The notes beneath the pieces are model-generated. The model made no database searches and was not told the origin of the DNA. It was given only the letters and a program-made list of their open reading frames with translations. Source: JASLBX01 sp036374175 (GTDB taxonomy: Bacteria; Actinomycetota; Actinomycetes; Jiangellales; Jiangellaceae). Taken from it: a stretch of DNA of 40,427 nt. Position numbers and translations under genes: made by a program. The stretch covers positions 1-40,427 of the forward strand of contig DASUUH010000004.1 of assembly GCA_036374175.1 (NCBI GenBank). Reading direction: 5' to 3'. Shown in pieces: positions 7,074-14,478 of the stretch. Each line of letters starts with the position of its first letter. Positions within the stretch are counted from its first letter, which is position 1.

Positions 7074-7703
7074 ATGCCGTCTCCAGCAGATTCAGACCTC
7101 GTCACCGCGTCGCTGGCGCTACTGCTGCCCGACGAACCCGTCCCCGTGCGGCTGATGAACACCATTTGGGCCGACCGGCACGGCGTGCACGACGCGCTGA
7201 CCACAACCGAGAACCTGCGCAGATGGCTCGCCGCTGTCGCTCCCGAGGACGAGTTCGCGCCCGACAGCACAGACCTCTCCCGGTTCCGCACCCTGCGCGA
7301 CGCGCTGCGCCGGCTCGCCGCTCTCGCCACCGACGACACGCGGCCGGCCGCGGCATCTGCCACAACGGACATGGACAAGGCGATTGCCGACGTCAATGAT
7401 GCCGCTAGGCAAGCGCACACGTGGCCGCAGCTCGAATACCAAGGCGGCGAACTCCAGGCCTCCGAAGGAGGACGAGCCACCCCCACCCGGCGCGCGCTGT
7501 CCTCGATCGCCAGGCAGGCGATCGAGTTGCTCACCGGTGACGACGGGCCGCGGCTGCGCGCCTGCTACGGACCGGGCTGCGTGCTGTACTTCGTCAAGGA
7601 CCATCCCCGGCGCGAGTGGTGCTCGAACGCATGCGGCAACCGCGCCCGCGCTGCCCGCCACTACCACCGCCACCGCAAGAGCGCTACCGACCGTGCCCGA
7701 TAG
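7074..7703 (+). CDS. ABATE/CGNR zinc-finger transcriptional regulator
   Basis: 209 residues from ATG 7074, which has GGAGG nine bases upstream. The N-terminal part (about 1-125) looks like the ABATE ligand-binding domain (RLMNTIWADRHGVHDALT...LRDALRRLAAL). The C-terminal part is a CGNR zinc finger: CYGPGCVLYFVKDHPRREWCS followed by NACGNRARAARHYHRHR, with four cysteines for one zinc. The family is regarded as stress-induced DNA-binding regulators. Its stop overlaps the convergent end of MMPL exporter 1 by 20 bp. A perfect palindrome lies upstream of its promoter. Confidence 0.88.
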   Translation: MPSPADSDLVTASLALLLPDEPVPVRLMNTIWADRHGVHDALTTTENLRRWLAAVAPEDEFAPDSTDLSRFRTLRDALRRLAALATDDTRPAAASATTDMDKAIADVNDAARQAHTWPQLEYQGGELQASEGGRATPTRRALSSIARQAIELLTGDDGPRLRACYGPGCVLYFVKDHPRREWCSNACGNRARAARHYHRHRKSATDRAR

Positions 7704-9891
7704 TGGCATGTCCCACACTCTGAGCCTCCGGCAAAGCGCTTCCTTCGACTTCGAGGCGGGGAATCCACTGCAGCCAGCGGGGGAGGTACCAGTTGTGGTT
7801 GTTGAGCAGGACCATTGCGCTGGGTAGCACGACGGAGCGGATGACAGTGGCGTCGAGCAGTAGCGCGACGGCAACGCCGAAGCCCATCTGCTGAAACATC
7901 ACCAGGTCGCCGCGGGCGAAGCCGGCGAAGACGGCGACGATGATCAGCGCCGCACCGGTGATGATTCGGGCGGTGGAGGCGACGGCCCACCGGACGGCTG
8001 CGCCGGTGTCGCCGCCCTGGTCGAAGCGTTCACGGATGCGGCTGAGCAGAAAGACCTGGTAGTCCATTGAGAGGCCGAAGAGTACGGAGAAGAGGAAGAG
8101 GGGGACCCATGCCTCGATCGTGTCCATGGTTTGGAAGCCGAGAAGGTCCGCACCCACGCCGTACTGGAAGACGAGCACGAGCAGGCCGTACGTGGCCCCG
8201 ACCGAGAGCAGGTTGAGCGCTATCGCCGTGACGGCGACCACGACCGACCGGAAGGCAATTGTCAGTAGGACCAGCGAGAGTCCGAGAACGAACGCGAACA
8301 CGAATGGCACCGGATTGGTGACGCTGTCGAGGTAGTCGATGGTCTCCGACGTGGTACCGCCGACCAGCGGGTCGGCATTGGTTCGCTCGAACGCTGCGGG
8401 GACGATCTGCTCTCGCAGGTCGCGCACGGCCGCGATGGCTTGGTCGCCGGTGGGGTCGCCGCGTACGGGGACGACGAGTTCGGCGACGTCGCCGCCGCCG
8501 ACCCGGATCTCCCCGGGTCCAAAGCGCGGGTCGGCGGCGAGTTGATCGCTGAGCTGCTCGAGTGCCGGCGAGACGGAGTCCGAATCATTCGTGACGACCA
8601 CGTGGACCGGGTTCACCGTCTGGTCCGGGAAGTCGCGCTGCAGCGCGACGTAGCCTTGCTTGGCCGCCAAGTCATCGGGGAGCGTGCTCACCCCGGCAGT
8701 GCCGATGCCGAGCCCGAAGGCGGGCAGCGCGATCGCCACAAGAGCCGCGCTACTGATCGCCAGGCTGATTGCGGGCCGGCGCACGACGCGATCGATGATC
8801 GCGCCCCAGATCCGGCCCTCCGGGTTTGACCGCTCCACTGACCGCCGGCCGACGATCGGCACACGAACGGAGTCCACTCGGTCCTTCAAGAGCCCCAGCA
8901 GAGCTGGCAACAGCGTGAGCGCTACAGCGAGCGAGGTGATGCCGACGAGGATCGCCCCGGCGGCCAGGCTGCGGAAGATCGTCGACGGCACGATCAGCAG
9001 GCCGAACATGGCGATGACGAACGCCGAACCGCTGAACAGCACCGCCCGGCTGGCGGTGGCGCCGGTGGTGAGGATCGCCTCGTCCGGGGCGCGCCCGCGG
9101 CCCCGCTCCTCGCGGTAGCGGGAGATGACGAACAGCGCGTAGTCGATCCCGAGTGCGAGCCCCATCGCGGTGAGCATGTTCGTGGTGAAGATCGAGAGCT
9201 CGAACAGCTGGGTGAGCAGTGCGACCAGCCCGAGCGCGGTGACGATCGCAACGACCGCCATCAGCAGCGGCACCAGGCCGGCCACCACGGTGCCGAACAC
9301 CAGAAGCAGAATGAGCAGCGCTGCCGGCAGCCCGAACTGGAGCTCGCCTTCCTTTAGATCGCTCAGGGAAAGCTCGTTGAACCCGTAGTCGCGCGTCATG
9401 TCGCCGGTGATCGTGACCGCGAATTCTGGATCGGCGTCTGCCCGTTCGACGACGTCGATGATGTCGCCGGCGTCATCGGCGTTGATGATGTTGACCGGCA
9501 TCAGCGTCGCCTGGCGATCGACGGAGACGAGCGAGCCATCATCCACGTCGACGTAGGTCTGAGCATTACCTACGATGCCTGTTTCGAGGATCTCGCGCTT
9601 GAGCCCCTCGGCGAAGGCCCGGAACTCGTCGTCGTCGATGGTCAGGTCCGATGAGCGCACAATGACGAGGTCGGAGACTTCACGTCCTGGATCGGGCGGA
9701 AAGCCCGCGAGGAGCCGATCCTCGGCCCGCTCGGACTCCGGGTTGTTGGTTACGTTCGCCTCGGTGGTGAATCCGGTCAGGACAAGGGCGACCGCGGTGA
9801 TCGAAGCCAGAAGCACCCCGACCCACGCCGCTAACGTCAGCCCCGGATGGCGGCTGCACGCGCGGGCAAGAGATGTAGTCGACAACGTCAT
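7684..9891 (-). CDS. MMPL-family RND transporter 1
   Basis: 735 residues, the normal length for small actinobacterial MMPL proteins, with two tandem halves of one plus about five TM helices and a large extracytoplasmic loop each. Family signatures: GLALGIDYALFVISRYREE in the first half and FGLSMDYQVFLLSRIRERF in the second. Members use the proton gradient to export lipids or other amphipathic molecules. The C-terminus overlaps the convergent CGNR gene. The start ATG 9891 follows GGGAAACGCACG. Two elements lie upstream: the repeat promoter (module E) and, in the leader, a GGTGCA-GTT-TGCACC palindrome. It is divergent from TetR1, so it may be both activated and repressed. The cargo is unknown. 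Confidence 0.92.
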   Translation of the reverse strand: MTLSTTSLARACSRHPGLTLAAWVGVLLASITAVALVLTGFTTEANVTNNPESERAEDRLLAGFPPDPGREVSDLVIVRSSDLTIDDDEFRAFAEGLKREILETGIVGNAQTYVDVDDGSLVSVDRQATLMPVNIINADDAGDIIDVVERADADPEFAVTITGDMTRDYGFNELSLSDLKEGELQFGLPAALLILLLVFGTVVAGLVPLLMAVVAIVTALGLVALLTQLFELSIFTTNMLTAMGLALGIDYALFVISRYREERGRGRAPDEAILTTGATASRAVLFSGSAFVIAMFGLLIVPSTIFRSLAAGAILVGITSLAVALTLLPALLGLLKDRVDSVRVPIVGRRSVERSNPEGRIWGAIIDRVVRRPAISLAISSAALVAIALPAFGLGIGTAGVSTLPDDLAAKQGYVALQRDFPDQTVNPVHVVVTNDSDSVSPALEQLSDQLAADPRFGPGEIRVGGGDVAELVVPVRGDPTGDQAIAAVRDLREQIVPAAFERTNADPLVGGTTSETIDYLDSVTNPVPFVFAFVLGLSLVLLTIAFRSVVVAVTAIALNLLSVGATYGLLVLVFQYGVGADLLGFQTMDTIEAWVPLFLFSVLFGLSMDYQVFLLSRIRERFDQGGDTGAAVRWAVASTARIITGAALIIVAVFAGFARGDLVMFQQMGFGVAVALLLDATVIRSVVLPSAMVLLNNHNWYLPRWLQWIPRLEVEGSALPEAQSVGHATIGHGR

Positions 9892-9930
9892 CGTGCGTTT
9901 CCCGAGGTGGTGACATAGCTGCGGTGTAGT

Positions 9931-9945
9931 GGTGCAGTTTGCACC
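9931..9945. promoter_or_regulatory. 15-bp palindrome in the MMPL1 leader
   Basis: GGTGCA-GTT-TGCACC is a perfect inverted repeat located between the predicted -10 of module E (9962-9957) and the MMPL1 start (9891), so it falls in the 5' leader. It differs from the TetR1 operator sequence. It could be a roadblock repressor site. Confidence 0.5.
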
Positions 9946-9956
9946 GGCTTACGTCG

Positions 9957-10013
9957 ACGCTATGGATACGTCGGGGTCTGAGACATCACGCGAAAGTGGA
10001 AGGCCTGGTGGAA
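9957..10013 (-). promoter_or_regulatory. Promoter module E (double TCCAC repeat), upstream of MMPL1
   Basis: Minus-strand order: TTCCACC (10013-10007), 6 bp, TCCACTTT (10000-9993), 3 bp, GTGATGTC (9989-9982), 15 bp, TCCATAGCGT (9966-9957). The second repeat is TCCACT and one extra A precedes TAGCGT, making the spacer 19 bp. The repeat period is still 12 bp. It points at MMPL1, 66 bp away. Its upstream end is 29 bp from the TetR1 operator. Confidence 0.7.
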
Positions 10014-10041
10014 TATTCACATCACCTGGTGCTACTGTCGT

Positions 10042-10055
10042 AGAACGATCGTTCT
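10042..10055. promoter_or_regulatory. TetR1 operator, copy 1 (own promoter)
   Basis: AGAAC-GATC-GTTCT at 10042-10055, 23 bp before the tetR1 start and just after a TACTGT -10 candidate (10033-10038). The same RGAAC-N4-GTTCT core appears twice upstream of the HPP gene, supporting binding by the adjacent TetR protein and autoregulation. Confidence 0.75.
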
Positions 10056-10077
10056 CGGCGCCCAGGGAGGTCGACTG

Positions 10078-10647
10078 ATGGATCGCGATACCGCTGAGGC
10101 CCAGGTCCTCCAAACAGCCAACGCACTCTTCTACGAGCGCGGCATCCAGGCCGTCGGCATGGACGCCATCCGCGACGCCGCCGGCGTTTCGCTCAAGCGG
10201 CTGTACCAGCTGTTCCCCGCGAAGGACGAGCTGGTCGAGGCGTGCCTGCGGGAGCGCGACCGCGGCGTCCGCAACACCCTCGATCGCTTCACGGCCAATG
10301 CCGCGACGCCCCGCGACCGGGTCCTCGCAATCTTCGACTGGCTCGACGAGTGGTTCAGAGAGCCCGACTTCCGTGGTTGCGGGTTCATCAACGCATTCGG
10401 CGAGTTGGGCCCGAGCTCGCCGCGGGTCACGGCAGCGGTGCACGACCAGAAGGTGTGGCTCCACCAACACATCGGCGAGCTCGTCCGCATGGCGAACGGT
10501 CCCGACTGGCTCGCGGACCAGCTGTTCATCCTCGCCAATGGGGCGATGGTCACCGCCTCGATCCTCGGATCTGCCGAACCCGCGCGACAGGCACGCACGG
10601 CCGCGGAGCACCTGCTGGAGGCCGCCGACGTGGCGAATACGCCATGA
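10078..10647 (+). CDS. TetR-family regulator (TetR1)
   Basis: 189 residues from ATG 10078 with GGGAGG upstream. The N-terminal helix-turn-helix is canonical: ANALFYERGIQAVGMDAIRDAAGVSLKRLYQLFPAKDELV. The rest is an alpha-helical ligand and dimerisation domain (C-terminal TetR subgroup with GCGFINAFGELG). It sits between MMPL1 (divergent) and the HPP membrane protein (convergent). Three matching palindromes, one before its own gene and two at the HPP promoter, suggest that it represses itself and the HPP gene. The ligand is unknown. Confidence 0.9.
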   Translation: MDRDTAEAQVLQTANALFYERGIQAVGMDAIRDAAGVSLKRLYQLFPAKDELVEACLRERDRGVRNTLDRFTANAATPRDRVLAIFDWLDEWFREPDFRGCGFINAFGELGPSSPRVTAAVHDQKVWLHQHIGELVRMANGPDWLADQLFILANGAMVTASILGSAEPARQARTAAEHLLEAADVANTP

Positions 10648-10685
10648 AGCGACCGCTCTCCCTGGGGACGAGGAGCTCGCCTGGG

Positions 10686-11189
10686 TCACCGCCAGGAAGC
10701 GGGGTAGTTGAATGCCGGCAGGAAACGTCCGCCCAGCAGTGGCGTGGCGATCACAACCACCAATGCCGGCATTAGTGGCTCGAGGAGGTAGCCGACGCCG
10801 GGATCCGTTAGTCCTATCAGGGCAGCAGCCGCGGCTGCCGGAGCGTGGGGCGCCCGTAGCAGCAGCATGATGGCGATCGACACGGCGACAGCCGCAGTGG
10901 CGGTGTACATGGATGGGCCGAAGAGCGCGGTGATCACGAGCGCGCTGATCGTTGCGACCGGGTAGCTGACCACGATCGCCTTGGGCCGGGCCAGAGGGGC
11001 GGCTGGCGCCATTGCGACCACGGCAGCGGTCGCGATGAACGGGATGGCGAAAACTCCAAGCCCGAACAGGCGATCCGTTGTTGCCAGCAACAGCATGGTC
11101 GCTAGCGTTACGAAGCCCGCTGCGACAGCTTGAGTCACTGCGGCTCGCCGCTCGCGGTCCACCTGGAACCGAGTCTGAAGGGACGTCAT
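10686..11189 (-). CDS. HPP-family integral membrane protein
   Basis: 167 residues from ATG 11189, chosen for GAGAGG upstream; the frame stays open beyond, but the extra residues cross the promoter and operators. The product has about four to five TM helices (VTLATMLLLATT, FAIPFIATAAVVAM, ATISALVITALF, AVAVSIAIMLLL, LMPALVVVIATPLLGG). The segment LLRAPHAPAAAAAALIGL corresponds to the family's HPP-containing region, here HAP. Some HPP proteins transport nitrite, but that cannot be claimed here. Its promoter is overlapped by a TetR1 operator, and repeat-promoter module C lies further upstream. Confidence 0.75.
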   Translation of the reverse strand: MTSLQTRFQVDRERRAAVTQAVAAGFVTLATMLLLATTDRLFGLGVFAIPFIATAAVVAMAPAAPLARPKAIVVSYPVATISALVITALFGPSMYTATAAVAVSIAIMLLLRAPHAPAAAAAALIGLTDPGVGYLLEPLMPALVVVIATPLLGGRFLPAFNYPASWR

Positions 11190-11257
11190 GGCATTACCTC
11201 TCGATGTGTGGGCGGCGGCCTCAGCACGGTGATGGAGCAGCTCGCCAGAATTCACTA

Positions 11258-11314
11258 GAGAACGGTCGTTCTCACGTTGAGAAACATAGTAGAGAACGTT
11301 GGTTCTCTCCGCAA
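11258..11314 (-). promoter_or_regulatory. HPP promoter with two TetR1 operators
   Basis: On the minus strand a near-consensus promoter reads TTGCGG (11314-11309), 17 bp, TACTAT (11291-11286). The spacer consists almost entirely of the palindrome AGAGAAC-GTTG-GTTCTCT (11291-11308). A second palindrome, GAGAAC-GGTC-GTTCTC (11258-11273), lies just downstream in the leader. Both share the core of the operator in front of tetR1. Spacer occupancy plus a downstream site is a classical repression layout. Confidence 0.82.
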
Positions 11315-11410
11315 GGGCGATCGCCCCAGAAAAGCGAGGAAGCGCAGCAAACGGGGTCGTCATTCGACGCCGGCGATGCCCGCCACCAGCTGCGTCCCAA
11401 CGCGATGATC

Positions 11411-11464
11411 ACGCTAGGAATGGGATCTGCACTGGTCATCACCAGAGTGGAGGGCCAGGTGGAA
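11411..11464 (-). promoter_or_regulatory. Promoter module C (double repeat), far upstream of the HPP gene
   Basis: Minus-strand order: TTCCACC (11464-11458), 6 bp, TCCACT (11451-11446), 3 bp, GTGATGAC (11442-11435), 15 bp, TCCTAGCGT (11419-11411). The activator repeats sit 2 bp closer to -35 than in the other copies. A transcript from here would start near 11404 and cross the TetR1-controlled core promoter before the HPP gene. The remainder of 11190-11523 contains no convincing gene. Confidence 0.7.
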
Positions 11465-11523
11465 CCTGGCTCTCCGACAGTGCGTCGCCGATCAGGTCGA
11501 ACAGATTCGTCCCGCCGCTGCGG

Positions 11524-12615
11524 TCAAACAGCGATCAGTCCGACCCAGCCGGTGGCGAACCCGGAAGCTCCCGGAATAGTGGTGAGGGAGCCGTCGTCCG
11601 GGTCGACGGAGAACGCGCTGATTGAGCCGGACCTGCTGTTCAGCACATACAGGAACGCGTCGCCGTCGGACAGAGCCAGGTCCAATGGTCCCGGGTCGGT
11701 GCCGCCGGCCTCCCCCGACCCGACCAGCGCGAGGGAACCGTCCTTCGCGATCTCATACTGGCTCACGTTCGCGGTGGCCGTGTTGGCGGTGTACGCGAAC
11801 CTGGCATCGGACGTGACCACCAGCCAGCACGCCGCGCCCTGGTTGTTCTGCACCGAGGCGCTGATCACGCTGAGCACTCCAGACTCGTCGACGTCGTACG
11901 ACGACGCGGCGCTCTCCGGCGCCTCCGAAACATACAGGCGGCCGTCCGCTCCGAATTCGAACCCGAACGGAACCGGACCGGCCGAGGGCTGCACATTGGG
12001 GCCGATCGCGCGACCGTTCGGCCGCACGACGAACGTGTCGATCGTCTGGGTGGCCTTCTCGGTGACCGCAAGCAGCCGTCCGTCCGGGCTGAAGGCGACC
12101 TGCGCAGCGTTCGTGCCGGATCCAGAGAGCGGGCGGGTCGACTTCGGAATCCTCACCAGCGTTCCCGTGTCGGTGATACGCAGTCCTTGGATCGTGTCAT
12201 CACCTTGGTTGAGGACGTAGACGATCTTGCCGTGGACTGCCACACTCACCGGACGGTCGCCCACGGTCTCGACGTCAGCGAGGCGGAGACCGTCGTCGGT
12301 CACATCGAACACCGAGACGTCGTCGCTGCCGGCGTTGACGGCCAGCAGGTGATTGCCGTCAGCTGTGATTGCGAGCGCTGCCTGGCTTCCGAGGCCCGTG
12401 GGCGCGATGCCGAGACCGCCGGTCGGTACCGTCTCGTCGTATGTGAGCGCGCCGTCGGCACTGCGCTCGAACGTGACGACGGCGTTGCCGGTCGCATCGT
12501 TGGTTTGTACGTACACATGTCCGGCAGGCGCGTCGGCCGCCGCTGGAATGGCGCCACCGAGCGCCAGGGTGGACAGGGCCGCCGCCAAGCCGGCGACCCG
12601 CGGGATGTGAAACAT
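11524..12615 (-). CDS. Secreted lactonase-like seven-bladed beta-propeller
   Basis: 363 residues from ATG 12615 with GGAGGGCAC upstream. Residues 1-28 form a signal peptide ending AAADA. The remainder shows repeated propeller blades: VYVQTNDATGNAVVTFE, HLLAVNAGSDDVSVFDV, KIVYVLNQGDDTIQGLRI, LLAVTEKATQTIDTFVV, RLYVSEAPESAASSYDV, FAYTANTATANVSQYEI, FLYVLNSRSGSISAFSV. This resembles the lactonase/YncE-like families (PF10282), in which 6-phosphogluconolactonase activity is known for some members, but an exported protein is more likely to bind or modify an extracellular ligand. It is about 80 nt downstream of promoter module D. Confidence 0.88.
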   Translation of the reverse strand: MFHIPRVAGLAAALSTLALGGAIPAAADAPAGHVYVQTNDATGNAVVTFERSADGALTYDETVPTGGLGIAPTGLGSQAALAITADGNHLLAVNAGSDDVSVFDVTDDGLRLADVETVGDRPVSVAVHGKIVYVLNQGDDTIQGLRITDTGTLVRIPKSTRPLSGSGTNAAQVAFSPDGRLLAVTEKATQTIDTFVVRPNGRAIGPNVQPSAGPVPFGFEFGADGRLYVSEAPESAASSYDVDESGVLSVISASVQNNQGAACWLVVTSDARFAYTANTATANVSQYEIAKDGSLALVGSGEAGGTDPGPLDLALSDGDAFLYVLNSRSGSISAFSVDPDDGSLTTIPGASGFATGWVGLIAV

Positions 12616-12699
12616 GTGCCCTCCTGTCGGGAGTGCGGCAGAGCCCAGGCAAGAACCGTGTCAAGGGAGAGCTCGTCCGCTGCTACTTGTTCCCGCAGC

Positions 12700-12755
12700 A
12701 CGCTAGGAAGGGTGACGAGTGCGGTCATCACCCGAAGGTGGACTCGACGGTGGAA
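12700..12755 (-). promoter_or_regulatory. Promoter module D (double TCCACC repeat), upstream of the beta-propeller
   Basis: Minus-strand order: TTCCACC (12755-12749), 6 bp, TCCACCTT (12742-12735), 3 bp, GTGATGAC (12731-12724), 15 bp, TCCTAGCGT (12708-12700). Together with module A this is the cleanest copy; the outer flank also matches, with GGTGGAA followed by nCCnG on the plus strand. It fills most of the 153-bp gap between the ligase and propeller genes. Confidence 0.78.
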
Positions 12756-12768
12756 GCCCGCCTGCGAG

Positions 12769-14373
12769 TTATCCGAGCGGATCTTCCGACGCGATCGCCG
12801 TCAGCCGGTCACGGAGCACCTCTCGCTGCACCTTGGCTCCGCCCAGCACTGTCGGCAGTTCGGCCACAAAGAAGATGCGCTCGGGCGACTCATGCTGAGC
12901 GAGTAGGGTGCGGACCGCGCCAAGAATCGTGCCGGCCAGTTCTGCCGTGCTGGACCAGCCCGGCTTCAGCTGGACGGCAGCGACCACCTGCTGATCGCCG
13001 GGCTCGCCGAGGCCGACAACAGCGCAGTTGGCAACGGCTTCGTGGTGGAACAGCGCGTCCTCCACCCGGTGGGGATGGACGTGTCCAGCCTGGGTCCGAA
13101 TCGTGTCGGTAGCCCGACCGATGAAGTAGAGATAGCCGTCCTCGTCGAGGATGCCAAGGTCAGAGGACCGGAACCAGCCGCCAGGAAAGAACGCCGCTGC
13201 TGTCTGGTCGGGCATGCGCCAATACTCGCCCAGCGACATGGCGCCTCGGACAGCTATCTCGCCGAGCTGGCGCGGCGGGAGTGGCGTGCCGCGCGGATCC
13301 ATGATCGCCAACTCGAAGAACGGGGAGCCCGGACGGCCGACGCTGTGCACGCGTTCGGGCTTCTGAACAACCTGCTGCGGCAGCAGGCGGGTGGTAACGG
13401 CGCCCTGCTCGGTCGACCCGAATCCGTGCGTCCACACCGGGCCGAGCAGCTTCGTAGTTCTTTCGAGCAACTGAGGCGTGACGAAGAAGCACACCAATCG
13501 CCGTAGCCGATGCTCGATCCCGCCGCGCCGGTCTACTTCGTCGAGTAGCGGGCCGAGTAACGGTCCGGGCACGAACATACCGGTCCCACCCTCGGCCATG
13601 ATCACGTCGACCACCGCGCTGGGCTCGAACGTAGCGTCGTCAAGCAGGACGGACCGCGCACCGCGAATCAGGTAGGGATACAGGGTCTGGAAGCCCGAAG
13701 CCCACTGGAGAGGATGGAAATGAATGTTGACGTCGTCGGGTCCGACCATAGGCACGTTCGGGCCGAACGTGTCCAGGTGATGAATGTTCTGATCGATGAC
13801 CGCTTGCCAAGAGCGATACGTCTTCACCCAGGCTTTCGGGGGTCCGGTGGTGCCAGACGTGAACTGTAGGAAGCACGGGGTGTCCTCGTCTACGTCGAGG
13901 TCAGGCTCGTCGACGCTGCCGCTCGCAGCCACTTCCTCATACGGCAAGGCCCAACTAGGAGGATCCGGGCCGAGTGCAATGAGGTGCCGCACGGTTGCAA
14001 GTCGAGCCCGGTGCCGGTGCACTTCAACACTGAAGCGGCTGTCGAATACGAGGGCCGAAGCCTCGATGTGGTTGAGCGCCCAGACGTGTGCGTCCATCTC
14101 CATGTGGCTGTGCAGCACGGAACGGACAATGTTGTGCTTTTCGAAACCCAGCCACGCTTCCACGATTTCCGCAGTGTTGTAGCCCAGGACTCCCACCCGA
14201 TCGCCTCTGCCGACCCCCAGCCCGATCAGGCCGGACCCGATCCGGTTGCCGGCTTCGTTGAGCGCAGCAAAGGTATGCGATCGCAGCTTGCCGCCGGCCA
14301 GGCTCGTCAACGCGACCTTGGGCCCGTACCACGTCGCAGCCAGCCGGCTCAAGGTTCCCGCTCGCACGCGCAT
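12769..14373 (-). CDS. AMP-dependent synthetase/ligase (acyl-CoA synthetase-like)
   Basis: 534 residues from ATG 14373 (GAGGAGACC upstream). Adenylation-domain motifs are in order: FTSGTTGPPK (171-180), GFGSTEQG (317-324), GWFRSSDLG (399-407), GRATDTIRTQAG (419-430), and the C-terminal catalytic lysine Lys514 in GGAKVQREV. These enzymes activate a carboxylate to an acyl-AMP and usually transfer it to CoA. The usual lysine after D-x-I is Arg425. No carrier-protein domain is attached. The gene is divergent from the LAL regulator, so the two may be functionally linked. The substrate is unknown. Confidence 0.88.
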   Translation of the reverse strand: MRVRAGTLSRLAATWYGPKVALTSLAGGKLRSHTFAALNEAGNRIGSGLIGLGVGRGDRVGVLGYNTAEIVEAWLGFEKHNIVRSVLHSHMEMDAHVWALNHIEASALVFDSRFSVEVHRHRARLATVRHLIALGPDPPSWALPYEEVAASGSVDEPDLDVDEDTPCFLQFTSGTTGPPKAWVKTYRSWQAVIDQNIHHLDTFGPNVPMVGPDDVNIHFHPLQWASGFQTLYPYLIRGARSVLLDDATFEPSAVVDVIMAEGGTGMFVPGPLLGPLLDEVDRRGGIEHRLRRLVCFFVTPQLLERTTKLLGPVWTHGFGSTEQGAVTTRLLPQQVVQKPERVHSVGRPGSPFFELAIMDPRGTPLPPRQLGEIAVRGAMSLGEYWRMPDQTAAAFFPGGWFRSSDLGILDEDGYLYFIGRATDTIRTQAGHVHPHRVEDALFHHEAVANCAVVGLGEPGDQQVVAAVQLKPGWSSTAELAGTILGAVRTLLAQHESPERIFFVAELPTVLGGAKVQREVLRDRLTAIASEDPLG

Positions 14374-14478
14374 GTCGGTCTCCTCGTGCCTACGCAAGGC
14401 TAGTGCGGGTTAACGGGCAGGTTTACACTACGCGCGTACGGCCCTCACATACCCGCGTCGTGATTGTGGTGCACGGTC

